DNA of 64,000 nt from Absidia repens (Eukaryota > Mucoromycota > Mucoromycetes > Mucorales > Cunninghamellaceae), in the NCBI GenBank assembly GCA_002105175.1, contig MCGE01000004.1, forward strand, positions 1,798,001 through 1,862,000, written 5' to 3'. This document shows, piece by piece, positions 1 through 11,522 of the stretch. The notes below the pieces were generated by a model. That model was given only the letters and a program-made list of their open reading frames with translations. It did no database searches and was not told the origin of the DNA. The first letter of the stretch is position 1. Every line of letters begins with the position of its first letter. Position numbers and translations under genes: made by a program.

Positions 1-608
1 TCATTAGTCGCGTGTACCTGAAATAAATGAGATTCTTACCTAATAGTTATTTCATATTAAATGAAAATATTCGATAAAAGATATACAAAGACTATTCTCT
101 GACATGCGCTTAACGATTCTTTTTTATTCTTACAAGAAGAAATAATAAAATAAAAATTAATAGATATCTCCGCCGATAAAACGGCGATAGATAAAAATAA
201 AAAAAAAGAATAGGACAAGATATGACAAACGGTATGGAGCGTGAAGGGAAGAAGACTGTATTCAAAGCAATATATTATAAAGAGGAGTACTTTTAGGATA
301 GTATTAAAAGGGAGGAATAGAAATCATTACAAAAAAAAAAAAACAATAATGTACTGACTGCAAAAGACAACCTAGTTTAAAGTACGGGATTTAAATGGTT
401 GTTGTGTGACTCAAAAGCGAGCCAACCTTAATGGAAGATTCTAACAATTCTTTTAGACATTTTTATGTCCCAAATTTAGTGAAAATAGGTCCCAAAATAT
501 AAAAATCATTTGAATTCATTATTTTCCTTTTTCTCCCTTTCTTTCCTCCACTTTTTATTTTATTTTTATTACTTTTTATTTACTACTATTACTATTACTT
601 CCTCTAAT
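1..608. other. Intergenic / upstream region, no gene seen
   Basis: AT-rich sequence with short A and T runs and no convincing ORF or RNA gene. The last 100 bases are a pyrimidine-rich leader typical of promoters in this window and open into the AT-hook gene. Confidence 0.6.
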
Positions 609-2132
609 ATGACGCAGTCACCTATTGAAGTCAGATTACATCCTCCATCGCCAAGACATCCGTGTACCTTACCACCTGTCAGCTCATTGCTTTCCGATGT
701 CACAGTTCAACACCAACAACTCCAGCAACAATACTCCTCCTCGCCTTCTTCCTCTCCGTCACACACACCAACAACGTCACAACGAGACCTACCTTCTATA
801 CCGTCCTTACACTTACCTGACAAAGTATACCCTTCTCTCATGTTATCTATTCCTTATGATCCTCCATCATCCTCTTCTTCTCCCACAAGCTCTCCCTTCA
901 TGTCTTACCAGTCACTAGACACACCTCAATCGTCACCTGCGTCTTCACCCCACCCTTTTTTGTTACCTCCTCCCGATACTTCAAGCCGGTCTCGATCACA
1001 TTCAAACGCATCTACCTCTTCTTGGTCCTCAATAGCAACTTCTTTAGCTGTCACTGCGCCTTCGTCTCCTATTCACAACCCAGACCGAAGATTATCGGAC
1101 CCTTCTCTTATGTTTGATCAGCAAGATTTGATTTATCAGCAGCAGCAACCTGACCGTCATGTATTCCAACATGAAGAACAACAACCATATTTCCAACGAA
1201 ATCACTCTGCATCTCCATCCCTTTCTCCTCTACAACAGCCATGCCCTTCAGCTTCTACTTCATCATCCTCTACAACAGATCCTATTGTCAAAAGAAAGCG
1301 TGGCCGACCACCCAACTCCAATCGTCAAGCTCAACGTGATCATTGGACCTTTGTCACTCCAACCGTTTGGGATGTGAAACGTACTCAACTACCTGAACAT
1401 ATCCAAAATCAACCTTCACCTTCCTCATCTACACCTTCACCTTCAGAAACATCTCTATGCGGTCATCCTACAGCTTCTTTATCTTCATCATCTCGCGACG
1501 GACCAACAAATATGGACTCAAAAAATGGTGTTATGCTTGTTTTATGGCCTCAGGATGACAACAACGGCAACGGCAACGGCAAAGACAATGAAACTAGGGA
1601 TGATATCAACCTCAATTTGAATACCTTTACTAGTACAAGGATGGATACCACTTTGACCATGCCAAAAAAGAAGCGTGGTAGAAAGCCGAAGACTCAATTG
1701 GCGGGAAACTCCTGTTTTGTATGGCGCGATCTGACGGCAAGACGTGGCGCTAACCGGGCAAAATCATCAACTACTACAGCAAGAACATCACCATCACCAT
1801 CTCCGTCACCATCACCGTCACTATCCCCGTCACCATCATCAAATGCAAATAGATCAATGTCTCCAGCCATAGGGGCATCTTTATCTTCCTCAACAACAAC
1901 AACATTAGCAGCACCTTCAATATCTTCTCCGACAGCATCTCCATCGACATCCAATTTGCTTTCAGTAAATACAACAACTTCACGAATCATAAAGAAACAA
2001 CCGGACTCCTTACGATTACACCAGCACCTACACTTTCAATCAAATCGAAAACAACATAAAACCAAGAATGATGATGACGATATTATTGATTGGACAAAGG
2101 ATTTGACACTGAATGACCAATCTGTTGCTTGA
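609..2132 (+). CDS. AT-hook DNA-binding protein, low complexity
   Basis: Single-exon gene, 507 aa from the ATG at 609 (MTQSPIEV). The frame is open further upstream to 510, but that stretch has only a TTG start and reads as hydrophobic translation of a pyrimidine leader, so I start at the first ATG. Two AT-hooks are visible: KRKRGRPP at about residues 228-235 and KKKRGRKPK at about 353-361. Both have the basic R-G-R/K-P core that inserts in the minor groove of A/T-rich DNA. The rest is Ser/Pro/Thr/Gln-rich, including a Ser-Pro dipeptide array near residues 395-415, and has no recognisable catalytic domain. The inferred role is a nuclear chromatin or transcription factor; nothing in the sequence gives its targets. 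The C-terminus is acidic (DDDDIIDW), a possible activation or protein-contact patch. Orthology cannot be judged from such low-complexity sequence. Confidence 0.8.
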   Translation: MTQSPIEVRLHPPSPRHPCTLPPVSSLLSDVTVQHQQLQQQYSSSPSSSPSHTPTTSQRDLPSIPSLHLPDKVYPSLMLSIPYDPPSSSSSPTSSPFMSYQSLDTPQSSPASSPHPFLLPPPDTSSRSRSHSNASTSSWSSIATSLAVTAPSSPIHNPDRRLSDPSLMFDQQDLIYQQQQPDRHVFQHEEQQPYFQRNHSASPSLSPLQQPCPSASTSSSSTTDPIVKRKRGRPPNSNRQAQRDHWTFVTPTVWDVKRTQLPEHIQNQPSPSSSTPSPSETSLCGHPTASLSSSSRDGPTNMDSKNGVMLVLWPQDDNNGNGNGKDNETRDDINLNLNTFTSTRMDTTLTMPKKKRGRKPKTQLAGNSCFVWRDLTARRGANRAKSSTTTARTSPSPSPSPSPSLSPSPSSNANRSMSPAIGASLSSSTTTTLAAPSISSPTASPSTSNLLSVNTTTSRIIKKQPDSLRLHQHLHFQSNRKQHKTKNDDDDIIDWTKDLTLNDQSVA

Positions 2133-2563
2133 AAATAGGGGTCTCTTTTAGTTTAGTTTTATCTTTAGTTTTCATAGCGTATTATTTTTTTATCCTCTCA
2201 CACAATACAATTACTTCTCTGTATGATCTCTTCCACGCCGTCTCTCTTTTTTATACTATTGTCCCTATTCACTCTTTTTTTTTTTTTTTTTTCCTTCACT
2301 TCAGGTCCTTCCTTTTTATATATTTACACTTCGTACAAACATTTATACATCTATGTTTTCTTTTTATCATTATATACATATATATTTATATACATATTTA
2401 CAATCACTCACTGTAATAAACAATTGAAGCATTTTTTTTAATACACAAAATCATGGCAAAAGATCGATCTTCACAAGGGCGGTATTTGAAATCGATACCG
2501 TGTGGTCTGTCCGTCAAATATTTAAATTTCATTTTTCTTCCTTTCCCCCCTTCTCTCTTCTCT

Positions 2564-2597
<34 letters not shown>

Positions 2598-2649
2598 TTT
2601 GTCTCATTACTACCTTTCCTTCCTTTCGTTTTGTTATTTTATCCTCATC
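2133..2649. promoter_or_regulatory. Malic enzyme promoter region with poly-T tract
   Basis: No ORF supported. Contains the AT-hook gene's 3' end and, at about 2569-2596, an almost pure T run some 50 bases before the malic enzyme ATG. Long T tracts just 5' of start codons recur at several genes here and probably act as nucleosome-excluding promoter elements or leader sequence (inference). Confidence 0.45.
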
Positions 2650-5195
2650 ATGTTGCTGTGTCGTCGTACTTTAGCCAAGTCAAGTTGGAAATCAAGTGCA
2701 CGGTCATTGGGTCTTCGCCATTATGGTGTGCCTCCTGTAGTTGGTGCCTCTGATCCCCGTTTGGATAAGACCGTTCAAGTCACTGCTTCAAAAGGTGTCA
2801 ATATCACTCATGATCCTTTGTTATCCAAAGGTAAGAAAACACATGGTTTATTGTGGGGCATCCTCCAGTACATTTAGGGAAACGAAAAGATCGGCAGCGG
2901 AAGAAGTAGGGAGACAGGGGGGTTGGGGTTGGGGAGGGGGCGTGAGGCGAACAAGAAGGTAGATCCTTATACGGATTGCTAGAAATTTAATGGTACTGAT
3001 GCACTCTATTTTTTTATCATTCAGGTACTGCGTTTAGTCTTGCTGAGCGTGAACGATTGGCCATTCGTGGACTCGTTCCTCCTCGTTGCCAAGAAATGGA
3101 CAAACAGCTTTTACGGGTGAAGCGAAATTTGGACGATTGCCGCACTCCTTTGGCCAAGTTTGTGTTTTTATCCGCCCTCCAAGATCGAAATGAAACACTC
3201 TTTTACCGTTTATTGATTAACCATTTGGAAGAATTGGCTGGTATTATTTATACACCTACAGGTAATAAAGAGGACAAAAATATGGGGGAGGGGAACGGGT
3301 TGGGAGAAGCAGACAGATCATGATATGGGAAAGGGGGCAAAAAATATAGCTGAATGTGTATATTCCCAAAATTTCCTGTGATTTCCCGATGACCTTCTAA
3401 CTCTTAAATTTTTTCTAACCCCGTTTTTTCTTTAGTTGGATTGGCATGCTTACGGTCACACTCCATTTATCGACGATCTCGTGGTATGTATTTCTCTACT
3501 CAGGACCGTGGCGCTATGTCTGCAATGGTTTACAATTGGCCTCATGATGAAGTGGATGTCATTGTCGTCACTGACGGCTCAAGAGTCTTAGGGCTTGGCG
3601 ATTTGGGTGCTAACGGGATGCAAATTCCCATTGGGAAGCTCAGTTTGGTAGGGATACTGCTGGAAATAGATTGCCCCATGTGCCTGATTTGTCGCAGTTA
3701 CTAATTTTGTCCTCCCTTTTTTTATTATTATGAAATTAGTACGTCGCTGCCGGTGGTATTCGTCCAAGAGCGGTTTTGCCTGTCGTTTTGGATGTTGGTA
3801 CTAACAATGAAAGCTTGCTGAATGACCCTCTCTATTTGGGAATGGATCACCCAAGAATTGAAGGTGAAGCTTATTATAGCTTTGTGGATGAATGGATAAC
3901 TGCTGTAAAGAGTCGCTGGCCAAGTAAGTTGTAGCTACTCCACAATATTTCAAAGAATAATTACTCATTGCTCTTTTTCTTTTTCTTTCATTTATAGACG
4001 CTTTGATTCAATTCGAAGATTTCAAGTATCCTCATGCATACAACCTATTAAACAAGTGTAAGTAAAGAATGATATTCGAAAAGCGATAGAGGGATCAACA
4101 ACTTTTTTTTTTTTTTGTTAGATCGCAATAAGGTGACATGCTTCAACGACGACATTCAATCAACATCGTCAATCACTTTGGCAGGCATCCTCGCCGGACT
4201 CAAGGCTCGTGGTCGAAAACAAGAAGACTTGCATCAAGAACGTATTATCTGTGTGGGTGCTGGGTCTGCAGGTGTAGGTGTTTGTGAAGGAATTATCGAC
4301 TGTATGGTGGCTCAAGGCCGAGTTCGCTCCCGTGATGAAGCTTACAGTCAAATTTGGATGATGGATCAACATGGTTTACTGGGCAACCCTGCACTCTCAG
4401 CGGAAGATGCTACACAACAAACGGTGACTCGCAAAGGGGAACGGACTCAACTGGATGAACGCCAACAATGTTATGTCAAAGCCGATTTGCCCGATCGTCT
4501 GACTCTAGAAGAAGTGGTGGAACGTGTCAAGCCTACTGCTATTTTGGGACTTACCGGTATCCGCGGTGTCTTCTCAGAAAAGGCGATCCGTACCATGGCC
4601 AAATATGAAGAAAAGCCTATCGTATTTCCTCTTAGCAACCCTGATACCCATGCTGAATGTACTGCCGAAGAAGCCTTTGCTTGGACTGACGGCCGTGCCA
4701 TCTTCGCCTCTGGAAGTCCTTTCGCTGATGTCACTCTCCCCAATGGCAAAATCGGACGCACCAATCAATGTAACAATTCTTACAGTTTCCCCGTAAGTAA
4801 AAAAAAAAAAGGGGGGGGGGAGGACAAAAGTGTTGGATTAATGAACTGACAATTTTTTTTTTTTTCGTATTTATGATATATATATATAACAGGGTCTTGG
4901 TTTGGGTATCACAGTTTCGAGAGCAAATGAAGTGACGCCTACTATGTTTTTGGAAACGGCACGGGTGATTGCAGATATGGCCTCTCCCGCCCAATTAAAG
5001 GAAGGCACCCTATTCCCAGGGGTGGCCAATCTTCGTGATGTTGCTTTGGCTGTCGGTACTCGAGTATGTGAAGTGGCCTATGAAGAAGGCGTTGCTACTG
5101 CCAAACTCAAAGAAGGTGAAATGCTCAGTGAGGTAGTCAAGAACTCTATGTTCCAGCCTGAATATGTCCCCTTGGTCCACCATTCTCATTATTAG
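2650..5195 (+). CDS. NAD(P)-dependent malic enzyme, mitochondrial
   Basis: Oxidatively decarboxylates malate to pyruvate with reduction of NAD(P). Exons 2650-2830, 3025-3261, 3436-3647, 3740-3923, 3998-4057, 4122-4792 and 4893-5195 join in phase to 615 aa, the usual malic enzyme length. All introns are GT-AG. The N-terminus ([19 protein letters not shown]) is Arg/Ser-rich without acids, a typical mitochondrial presequence. Family motifs are intact: YTPTVG across the exon 2/3 junction, [15 protein letters not shown] (substrate/Arg region), CFNDDIQST at about 298-306 (metal-binding acids), nucleotide loop GAGSAGVG at about 337, and FPGLGLG across the exon 6/7 junction. Mitochondrial forms are often NAD-linked, but I cannot fix cofactor preference from sequence; in oleaginous fungi malic enzymes can supply NADPH for lipid synthesis. 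A poly(A) signal AATAAA lies at 5324-5329. Confidence 0.97.
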
Positions 5196-5574
5196 ATAGA
5201 TTAGATTATTCCTATTATTTTTTTATCATTTTATTTATTCATATTATTCAACTAGTTAGTTTATTCTACCCATCGCTATGATCTTTTTTTTTTCCTCATA
5301 TTCATTTTATCCCTTATCTAATAAATAAAGCTACTTAGAACTATTGATATCAACCATTATTGTCATCGTCCCTTTTTTTCTTGAATGATTAGTCAGACAG
5401 CTTTTTTTAAACTATACCAGGAAACTTCTCGAACTGTGCGGGTGTGGCTTTTTGGCAGGATTTTTAATGTCAATTTTTTTTTCTTTTTGAATAAAAGCGG
5501 AATTTACTTTTTTCTCCCTTTCTTTTCTGCTTTGAACAATCTTCTTCCCGCCTACCTTTTTTTTTTTTTCTTTG
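5196..5574. other. Intergenic between malic enzyme and TTC27
   Basis: Holds the malic enzyme 3' UTR (AATAAA at 5324-5329) and a T-rich leader (T run about 5557-5569) ending at the TTC27 ATG. No other feature seen. Confidence 0.6.
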
Positions 5575-8106
5575 ATGATGAATACTTACCACGATGCTGA
5601 AAAGTCTTTATTACTCAGTCGACCATTAGACAAAGAGGCCACCAGTAAACTCTTACCTACAACATGCACCAACTACGAGGATATGATTGCAGGTCGGTAC
5701 ACAACTATTTTGGAAAACAGTCCTCTCTTCAACAACAATGCCAGCACAATCGCGCCTTACTCTTTGACAACATCGCTAGAACAATGGGTGCAAGATCGTA
5801 TCCAGTCACTGCTTTTGCCTACGACCCATTCTCAGCTCGAAGAAGAACAGACGTTGGAAATGCTTCATTCCCTTTTCCTTACTGGTGTGGCATGCTTGAA
5901 CGTGTTTGTACAGCAAAACTGGACCGGTCCTTTAGTTGACAAAACAATTTTACAACTGTTGGGTTTAGACGAAAACGACAAGAAGGCTTTTCATTCTCTT
6001 TGTCTTGACTGGCTCTCTACTGATGGGGAACAAGTATACCATTTGTCGGATCAGCTTGGTTATCTTGTGGTGGCCAAAACTATCTTTATGTGTTTGAAGG
6101 ATCAAAATCTTTTAATGACGGTGGCATTATGGGCTCGGCGATCGATTTTCATTCAACAGCAGCTCTTGGACGAATGTACGGGTACCTTGCAAAATGTATT
6201 GGCGGACTTGACTTCGATGATCAACACAAACACTTCTCTGAACGGCGACAAGCAATTACGGGTACGCTGTGAACTGGAAACGTCATTAATTTCAAGCTAT
6301 TATGGACAAGACAAAGATGCTTTTGATCAAATGAAGCAAGCTCAAGAAACTTCTGGATTCCGATGGTCTATGACGGGTGCGCTGGGTAAACGAACCAAAT
6401 TCCAAACGTTTGATGTATCTCAATTGGTGGTTTTGGCCGAAAGTGAACAACAAGAACAACAACAACAAGCGGATGCAACAGCAACGACGACGACAAAGGA
6501 CGATATGGAAGTGGATGTGGCAAGACCAGAAACATTGGATTTGAATGATGACACACTGTTGGATAAGATCTCTTTTACCAAGACGGATGAAAACGATCGC
6601 GATGCGGCGAAGCGACATGGCAACATTCAGGTGATCGATCAATGTTTGTTACTTGCTTTTTGTCTCAATGTCAAGAACACCAATCCGGATCATGGTATGA
6701 CCTACGAAGAAATGGTGCCTTATGTGACTCGTGTGCTTGAAAACCCGAACAACTGGATGGCGCATACGATGGCCTTGTTGCTACGATCAAGATTGGAGGC
6801 ACACAAATCGCGAACGGTGGAACGATCTGCTCTTCAATTACAAGCGCTTGTGGATCAAATCAAATTGGATGATGATGATGTGGCCAAGGCAGATGAACGT
6901 TTGGCTTACTTTTATGATCTTCTTTTGCCAAGCAAGTGGGAAATGGAACGGGAATTGGCTCGCCGGTTTGTCTCCATTGGTGTTGTCCGATCGGCTCTGG
7001 ACATCTTTGAACGGTTGGAAATGTGGGAGGATGTGATTTCTTGCTATCAACTTTTGGAACAACGTGCCAAGGCCAAGGAAGTGCTGGAGCGACTGTTGGA
7101 AGCTGAACCGGAGTCGCCGAAACTGTGGTGTATCATGGGTGATGTGGAAGCGGATCCTGCATTATGGCACAAGGCGTGGGATCTCAGCAATGGCAAGTAT
7201 CCCCGGGCAATGCGAAGTCTTGGTGCGTTCCATTACAAGAAGGATGAATATCAACTGGCTATCGACTGCTACCAAAAGGCTTTGTCAATCAATCCCTTAT
7301 TTGAAGGATCTTGGTATGTGATGGGCTGTGCTGCAATGATGCTGGAACAATGGGACGTGGGTATCAAGGCGTTCCAACGTGTGGTGAATCTCGACAATGA
7401 ACAAGCTGAAGCATGGAATAACCTCTCAAGTATTTATGTCCGCACGGATCGCAAACTGGATGCGTTTTTGGCCCTGAAGCAAGCATGTAAGCTCAAGTTC
7501 GACAGCTGGAAAATGTGGCAAAATCTTTTAGTGGTGTGTGTGGATATTGGTCAATTTGCGGATGCGATCTGGGCCATGCAAAGGGTGGTGGATCTACGAT
7601 GGGACAAGGTGCGTGATGAAGCGGTGGACATTGAAGTACTCCAATTGATTGTGGCGAGTGTGGTGCAAAATTGGCCGGATATTCATGCACAAGACGGTCG
7701 ACGACTGGCAAGACACGTGCAACGCCTTTTGGAAGACGTCATTCTTAGTCGGATAACCAACTCACCTGAAATCTGGCGGATCGCTGGGAAGTTTTATATG
7801 TGGCAAGAACGCTATGCAGACTGTTTGGATGCTTCTATCAAGGCCTACCGTGCTGTTATGCATGATCCTCAATTGGAAACGGATGTGGCGGTATTTGAAG
7901 ACGTCGCACGATGGGCTTTGGAAACGGTGGACATGTATGAAAATTTGGGTGATCGCGAACAAAACGGCGAAGTTGTGTGTGCTGACTGGAACTATCAATC
8001 AAGGCAAATTCTCAAGGGACTGATGGGCAAGGTACGGGATATCTTCGATGAAACAACTACCTTTGAACAACTCAAGGACCGTATGGATGAATTGAAACAA
8101 GGTTAG
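5575..8106 (+). CDS. TPR protein, TTC27 / Emw1 family
   Basis: Intronless, 843 aa, close to the usual size of the TTC27 (yeast Emw1) family. The start is the ATG at 5575; the codon before it is TTG. The N-terminal half is helical with an acidic/Gln-rich linker at about residues 285-330. The C-terminal half carries TPR repeats at about 540-680, with the typical pattern in AIDCYQKALSINPLFEGSW, GIKAFQRVVNLDNEQAEAW and AIWAMQRVVDL. TTC27 proteins are essential in yeast and have been linked to cell-wall integrity and to assembly or chaperoning of RNA-protein machinery; the biochemical role is unsettled. Family assignment rests on length, TPR placement and overall pattern recalled from memory. No targeting signal, so cytosol or nucleus is expected. 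A polyadenylation-like AATAAA lies near 8217. Confidence 0.88.
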   Translation: MMNTYHDAEKSLLLSRPLDKEATSKLLPTTCTNYEDMIAGRYTTILENSPLFNNNASTIAPYSLTTSLEQWVQDRIQSLLLPTTHSQLEEEQTLEMLHSLFLTGVACLNVFVQQNWTGPLVDKTILQLLGLDENDKKAFHSLCLDWLSTDGEQVYHLSDQLGYLVVAKTIFMCLKDQNLLMTVALWARRSIFIQQQLLDECTGTLQNVLADLTSMINTNTSLNGDKQLRVRCELETSLISSYYGQDKDAFDQMKQAQETSGFRWSMTGALGKRTKFQTFDVSQLVVLAESEQQEQQQQADATATTTTKDDMEVDVARPETLDLNDDTLLDKISFTKTDENDRDAAKRHGNIQVIDQCLLLAFCLNVKNTNPDHGMTYEEMVPYVTRVLENPNNWMAHTMALLLRSRLEAHKSRTVERSALQLQALVDQIKLDDDDVAKADERLAYFYDLLLPSKWEMERELARRFVSIGVVRSALDIFERLEMWEDVISCYQLLEQRAKAKEVLERLLEAEPESPKLWCIMGDVEADPALWHKAWDLSNGKYPRAMRSLGAFHYKKDEYQLAIDCYQKALSINPLFEGSWYVMGCAAMMLEQWDVGIKAFQRVVNLDNEQAEAWNNLSSIYVRTDRKLDAFLALKQACKLKFDSWKMWQNLLVVCVDIGQFADAIWAMQRVVDLRWDKVRDEAVDIEVLQLIVASVVQNWPDIHAQDGRRLARHVQRLLEDVILSRITNSPEIWRIAGKFYMWQERYADCLDASIKAYRAVMHDPQLETDVAVFEDVARWALETVDMYENLGDREQNGEVVCADWNYQSRQILKGLMGKVRDIFDETTTFEQLKDRMDELKQG

Positions 8107-8369
8107 ATATACTGGGTCATCTCTTTTGGAACATGTACTGTTAGACATATCATTTGTAGTTTATACTCCCCTCTTTTTTTTATTGTATCAATTTTTTTTT
8201 CTCTATCTTTTTATTCAAATAAAACAATACTTTGATTTCCTCTTTTATGATTGTCTCAAATGCCAAAATCAACGCTTGTAATAAATATGATATTTTTATT
8301 ATAGGAATAATTATCCAACAGTATAGATTAAAAAAAAAAAAGGGGGGGTGTGCGTATGTGTGTGTGTCA

Positions 8370-8404
<35 letters not shown>

Positions 8405-8861
8405 ATTTTTATTTTTCATTTTAATAAAACAATGATTTACAATGATATTGATTCCTGCAACTACCCTAAATGCTAAAATCAAACACTATGATAAACATAT
8501 TTGATTGAATGTTTTTTTTTTTATTATGATAAATCATCGTCAAACGGTATAGAAGTCAGAGTAATATAGGGAGGGCATGTGAGTGTGTGTCAGTGTAATA
8601 TGAAGCTATATATATAGTATAGTAATATAAATCCTAAAAGTGTATGGTAAAGGAGTAGTGTTGATGTGCAATATAAACCCTAATGTAGTTCGTGAAATGG
8701 GGGGTAAATATAAATGACTAGCTAACTAATAATGAAACGGAGATCGGCCAAGCAACAATGATTTACATCCACAAGTCACCACATGGCATCTGTGTTGAGC
8801 CGAGAACGTTCCATAAAAAGAAAAAAGAAAAAAGGAAGAGCAAGGTTAGCAAAAAAAAAAA
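8107..8861. other. Intergenic, diverged tandem duplication and (TG)n
   Basis: Contains the TTC27 3' end, a (TG)n array and two diverged copies of one segment: about 8215-8360 and about 8418-8590. Both read AATAAAACAAT, then an A-rich stretch with AATGCYAAAATCAA, then a poly-T/TTATTAT block. No ORF is credible; the frames crossing the TG array are simple-sequence translation. Confidence 0.55.
8371..8403. repeat. (TG)n dinucleotide microsatellite
   Basis: Near-perfect GT/TG array of about 16 units, preceded by interrupted TG stretches from about 8347. Confidence 0.95.
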
Positions 8862-9589
8862 TTAGGCGAACACAGTTACATACATACAAGACGATATATC
8901 ATTTTCTTCTTTATTTACCTGTTTTGATTCCCATTCCAGCACTGGTGCATAATCATTGATGGTACCAGTTTGCAAAATAGCAACCAGTTCGTTCATCATT
9001 CTGCTATCCTTCGATGGTACCCGTGGTGATCCTATTGTTGACTGACCCTCCAGATTGTCATCGCTGTAATCATATCCATAACTAGGATGAATGTGTTCCA
9101 CCGAATTGTTGCCTTTCCAATCATTTCGTTGGCCCTTGAACCTGGTCCCGCTGTATGGGGGGTTTCTACTATTGTCACCTCTAGTCAAGCACCAGTCTCC
9201 GTCGTCCATATAGACAACGTTGTGCCCAATGCCGTGCCGTGCCGGTACCCCTGAAGTCGACGATTGCCCCAATTGCTGCTGTTTGTTGAGACGTTCTTGT
9301 TTTTCTTGATACCGCATGCTCATTACAAAAGAGTCGTTGTAAGATTGTATTGATTGCTGAAGTTCATTGAAAGCCATTCTACGTAGATCTTGCACTTGCT
9401 CAGGACGGGTCAATTTTTGTCTGCTATATGTTGAAGATGGTGAAATTGACTACATATATATTAAGAAAAGTCAGAATTGTGTATATACTGCTCTTTTGAT
9501 CACGCGCGAAGAGTAATACTTACTGCTTTGATATGACCGTTGGCCAGGGGAGAGGATGAGTCAGAGTACACAAAGTCTGCAATATTCAT
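8862..9589 (-). CDS. Unidentified conserved-looking protein, 2-3 exons
   Basis: Minus-strand gene starting at the ATG at 9589 (MNIADFVYSDSSS). Exon 1 is 9589-9524; a GTAAGT intron (9523-9450) leads to exon 2 from 9449, phase 0. Exon 2 opens with a helical segment (RPEQVQDLRRMAFNELQQ...) of about 45 residues, then a Gln/Ser/Gly-rich region, then a short helical end (MMNELVAILQTGTINDY). The 3' end is uncertain. Reading on gives 22 more residues to the stop at 8862. Alternatively CAG|GTAAAT at 8919/8918 is a donor, with a CTAAC branch site and acceptor ACACAG at 8790, giving an 8-residue last exon ending at 8763. About 200 aa either way. I recognise no family; the N-terminal helix looks conserved in style and is the best query. 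The upstream gap is shared with the GOS1 gene. Confidence 0.6.
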
Positions 9590-10254
9590 AGTAAGGATAA
9601 AGTAAAGAAGTAAGCGTAAAAAAAATAAAAAGATAAAAAATAAAAGTATAGCGAAAGCAGGTGGGAAGAAAAATAAAAAGAATATTGATATATATTTATA
9701 TATGTGTATAGATAGAGAATGCAGAAAAAAAAAAGAAACTTGTTTGAGGGAGGAGCAAACAATACCCATTTTTATTCGTCGAGCTAAAAGTTGGCCGACG
9801 GACAATAAAAATGGAACTAGGCCAATGGGTGAAAATGCATGAACTTGACCAATGGCATTGTTGGTTTTTTTAAACGTTCAAAAAAAATAATAATCACCAG
9901 CAACTATTTTAATCTTAAAGTGGAAGTAGACAAGTGATTGCTATTGAGGTACAGTCATCCCATTCAGCTTACAATGTTGCGTTCATATACGACGACGCAG
10001 GAATGACAGGTTATATGCCAACTACTTTTTGACATCAAATTCTTGACAGATAAAACCTAATTAGCTCATAATCTGCCAACAATATCATACCTACGCCTAA
10101 CGTGCCGTAAATGAGGCCTCAAAATATTTTTTTTTGATCCCCATACTCTGTGTTGTGTGTTCGGCATTTCAATTATTGGTCAATAAGTGCTTTTCTCATT
10201 TTTATTATTTTCTTCTCCAGTGTTTTTATTTTATTTTACAAGAATAGACCGACC
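9590..10254. promoter_or_regulatory. Divergent promoter with two CCAAT boxes
   Basis: Gap between the minus-strand unknown gene and GOS1. CCAAT pentamers occur at 9822-9826 and 9849-9853, same strand, 27 bp apart, as expected for Hap2/3/5 (NF-Y) sites. TTTTCTTCTCCAG at about 10208-10220 could be a 5'-UTR intron acceptor. No ORF supported. Confidence 0.4.
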
Positions 10255-11310
10255 ATGATGAAAAATACACTGTCACCTACATTAAGCCCTATGCCGAGGA
10301 AAGATACACAAGATGAGGAAAACGAATTCTATTCGCCTTCACAGCCGTTATCATGGGATTCTTTGCGACGTCAAGCACGACAAGTGGAAAACGAAATTGA
10401 GCTCAAACTTGCGTCACTTTCAAAGCCAGGGGCTAGTACAACAACTCCAAGGGAACAAGATCAAAAAGTCGTATTGAATGGTGTACAGGAAAATAGTCAA
10501 GCAGCGGAAGTAGACCAACTACTGAATTCCGTAAGTGAAAACAGGACAAAGTGACAGGGGCACATAGGAGTAAGTGATTCACTCATTGTCCTTTTAATAT
10601 TACTTTTAGCTTCAAGATACTATCACATCAATGGAGAAAGTTTTGGATAGACCCAGTGCTACACCAACCAATCCATCCATGATACATATGCTTGAAAGAC
10701 ACAAAAATATCCTTTATGATTACACTAAAGAATTTCGACGAATCAAGGTAATAACCATGGGTACTCCGTGAAAAAAAAGAGCCTATACTGATACTTCATT
10801 ATAGGCAAACATCAAGGCAGTTCGGGACAAAGCGGAATTAATGAGTCAGGTACAAGATGAAATAAGAATATTCAATGCTGGAACTAGTGATAATGCTGAT
10901 TATTATCTGACGGAACGAAATCGGGTCGAAAGCTCTCATCGATTGACGGATATGGTATTAGAGTAAGTGAAAAAAAAAAAAAAAAATCAAGTCATCTGGT
11001 TGCAGAGAATTGACCTTTTTTCTCGGTAGTCAAGCTTATGCGACAAGGCAAGATATATCTCGACAAGGACGGACCATCCACGGTTTCAATACAAAAGTTA
11101 CTGGCATTATGGGTAAGATGATGAAATATATAATAAGGAGAAGGGGAAGAAAAGAATTGATGCTTTTGCTTCCATTTCCTAGGCCGTATTCCTGGTATTA
11201 ATAGCATTATTGGCCGGATCAACACTAGACGAAAGCGGGATACGCTGATTATGGCGGGAGTTGTATCTGCTTGTATTATTCTTATCACCATGTATTGGCT
11301 ACAAACTTGA
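10255..11310 (+). CDS. Golgi SNARE Gos1 / GOSR1 (GOS28)
   Basis: Qb-SNARE acting in Golgi and ER-Golgi vesicle fusion, tail-anchored in Golgi membranes. Exons 10255-10530, 10610-10747, 10805-10962, 11030-11112 and 11183-11310 join in phase to 260 aa, normal for the family. The N-terminus has WDSLRRQARQVENEIELKL (Habc-type helix). The SNARE helix follows DMVLDQAYATRQDISRQG and ends in the family signature of Gly/Pro-containing IPGINSIIGRIN and basic RRKRD, before the C-terminal membrane segment (TLIMAGVVSACIILITMYW). I chose ATG 10255 (ACC ATG context); ATG 10258 is equally possible. An ATG-less frame extends upstream to 10150. Convergent with the cyclase gene, 212 bases between stops. Confidence 0.93.
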
Positions 11311-11522
11311 ATAAAAAAACTTGCACTTCATTCTCATAATTATTGTTTTGTCTTTTGCCTTTTTGTTTGTTTACAATGTGTTTTATTATTATTTGTTTTA
11401 CAATGTGACCTTAATGGTTTGTTTGTTTACAACATATTTATTGGTGGATGCGTTGGTTGGTTTTACAATGTGTTTTATGACTATTTTACTATTGACTTGG
11501 TTTGGGAATGGGAAATTTTTGT

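Noticed and set aside
510..608. N-terminal extension of the AT-hook gene
   Set aside because: It begins with TTG, not ATG, and is a hydrophobic translation of a pyrimidine-rich leader.
1694..1990. Asp/Gly-rich minus-strand frame
   Set aside because: Antisense shadow of the Ser-Pro repeat in the AT-hook gene.
8232..8482. Frames with Val/Cys or His/Thr repeats on both strands
   Set aside because: Translations of the (TG)n microsatellite.
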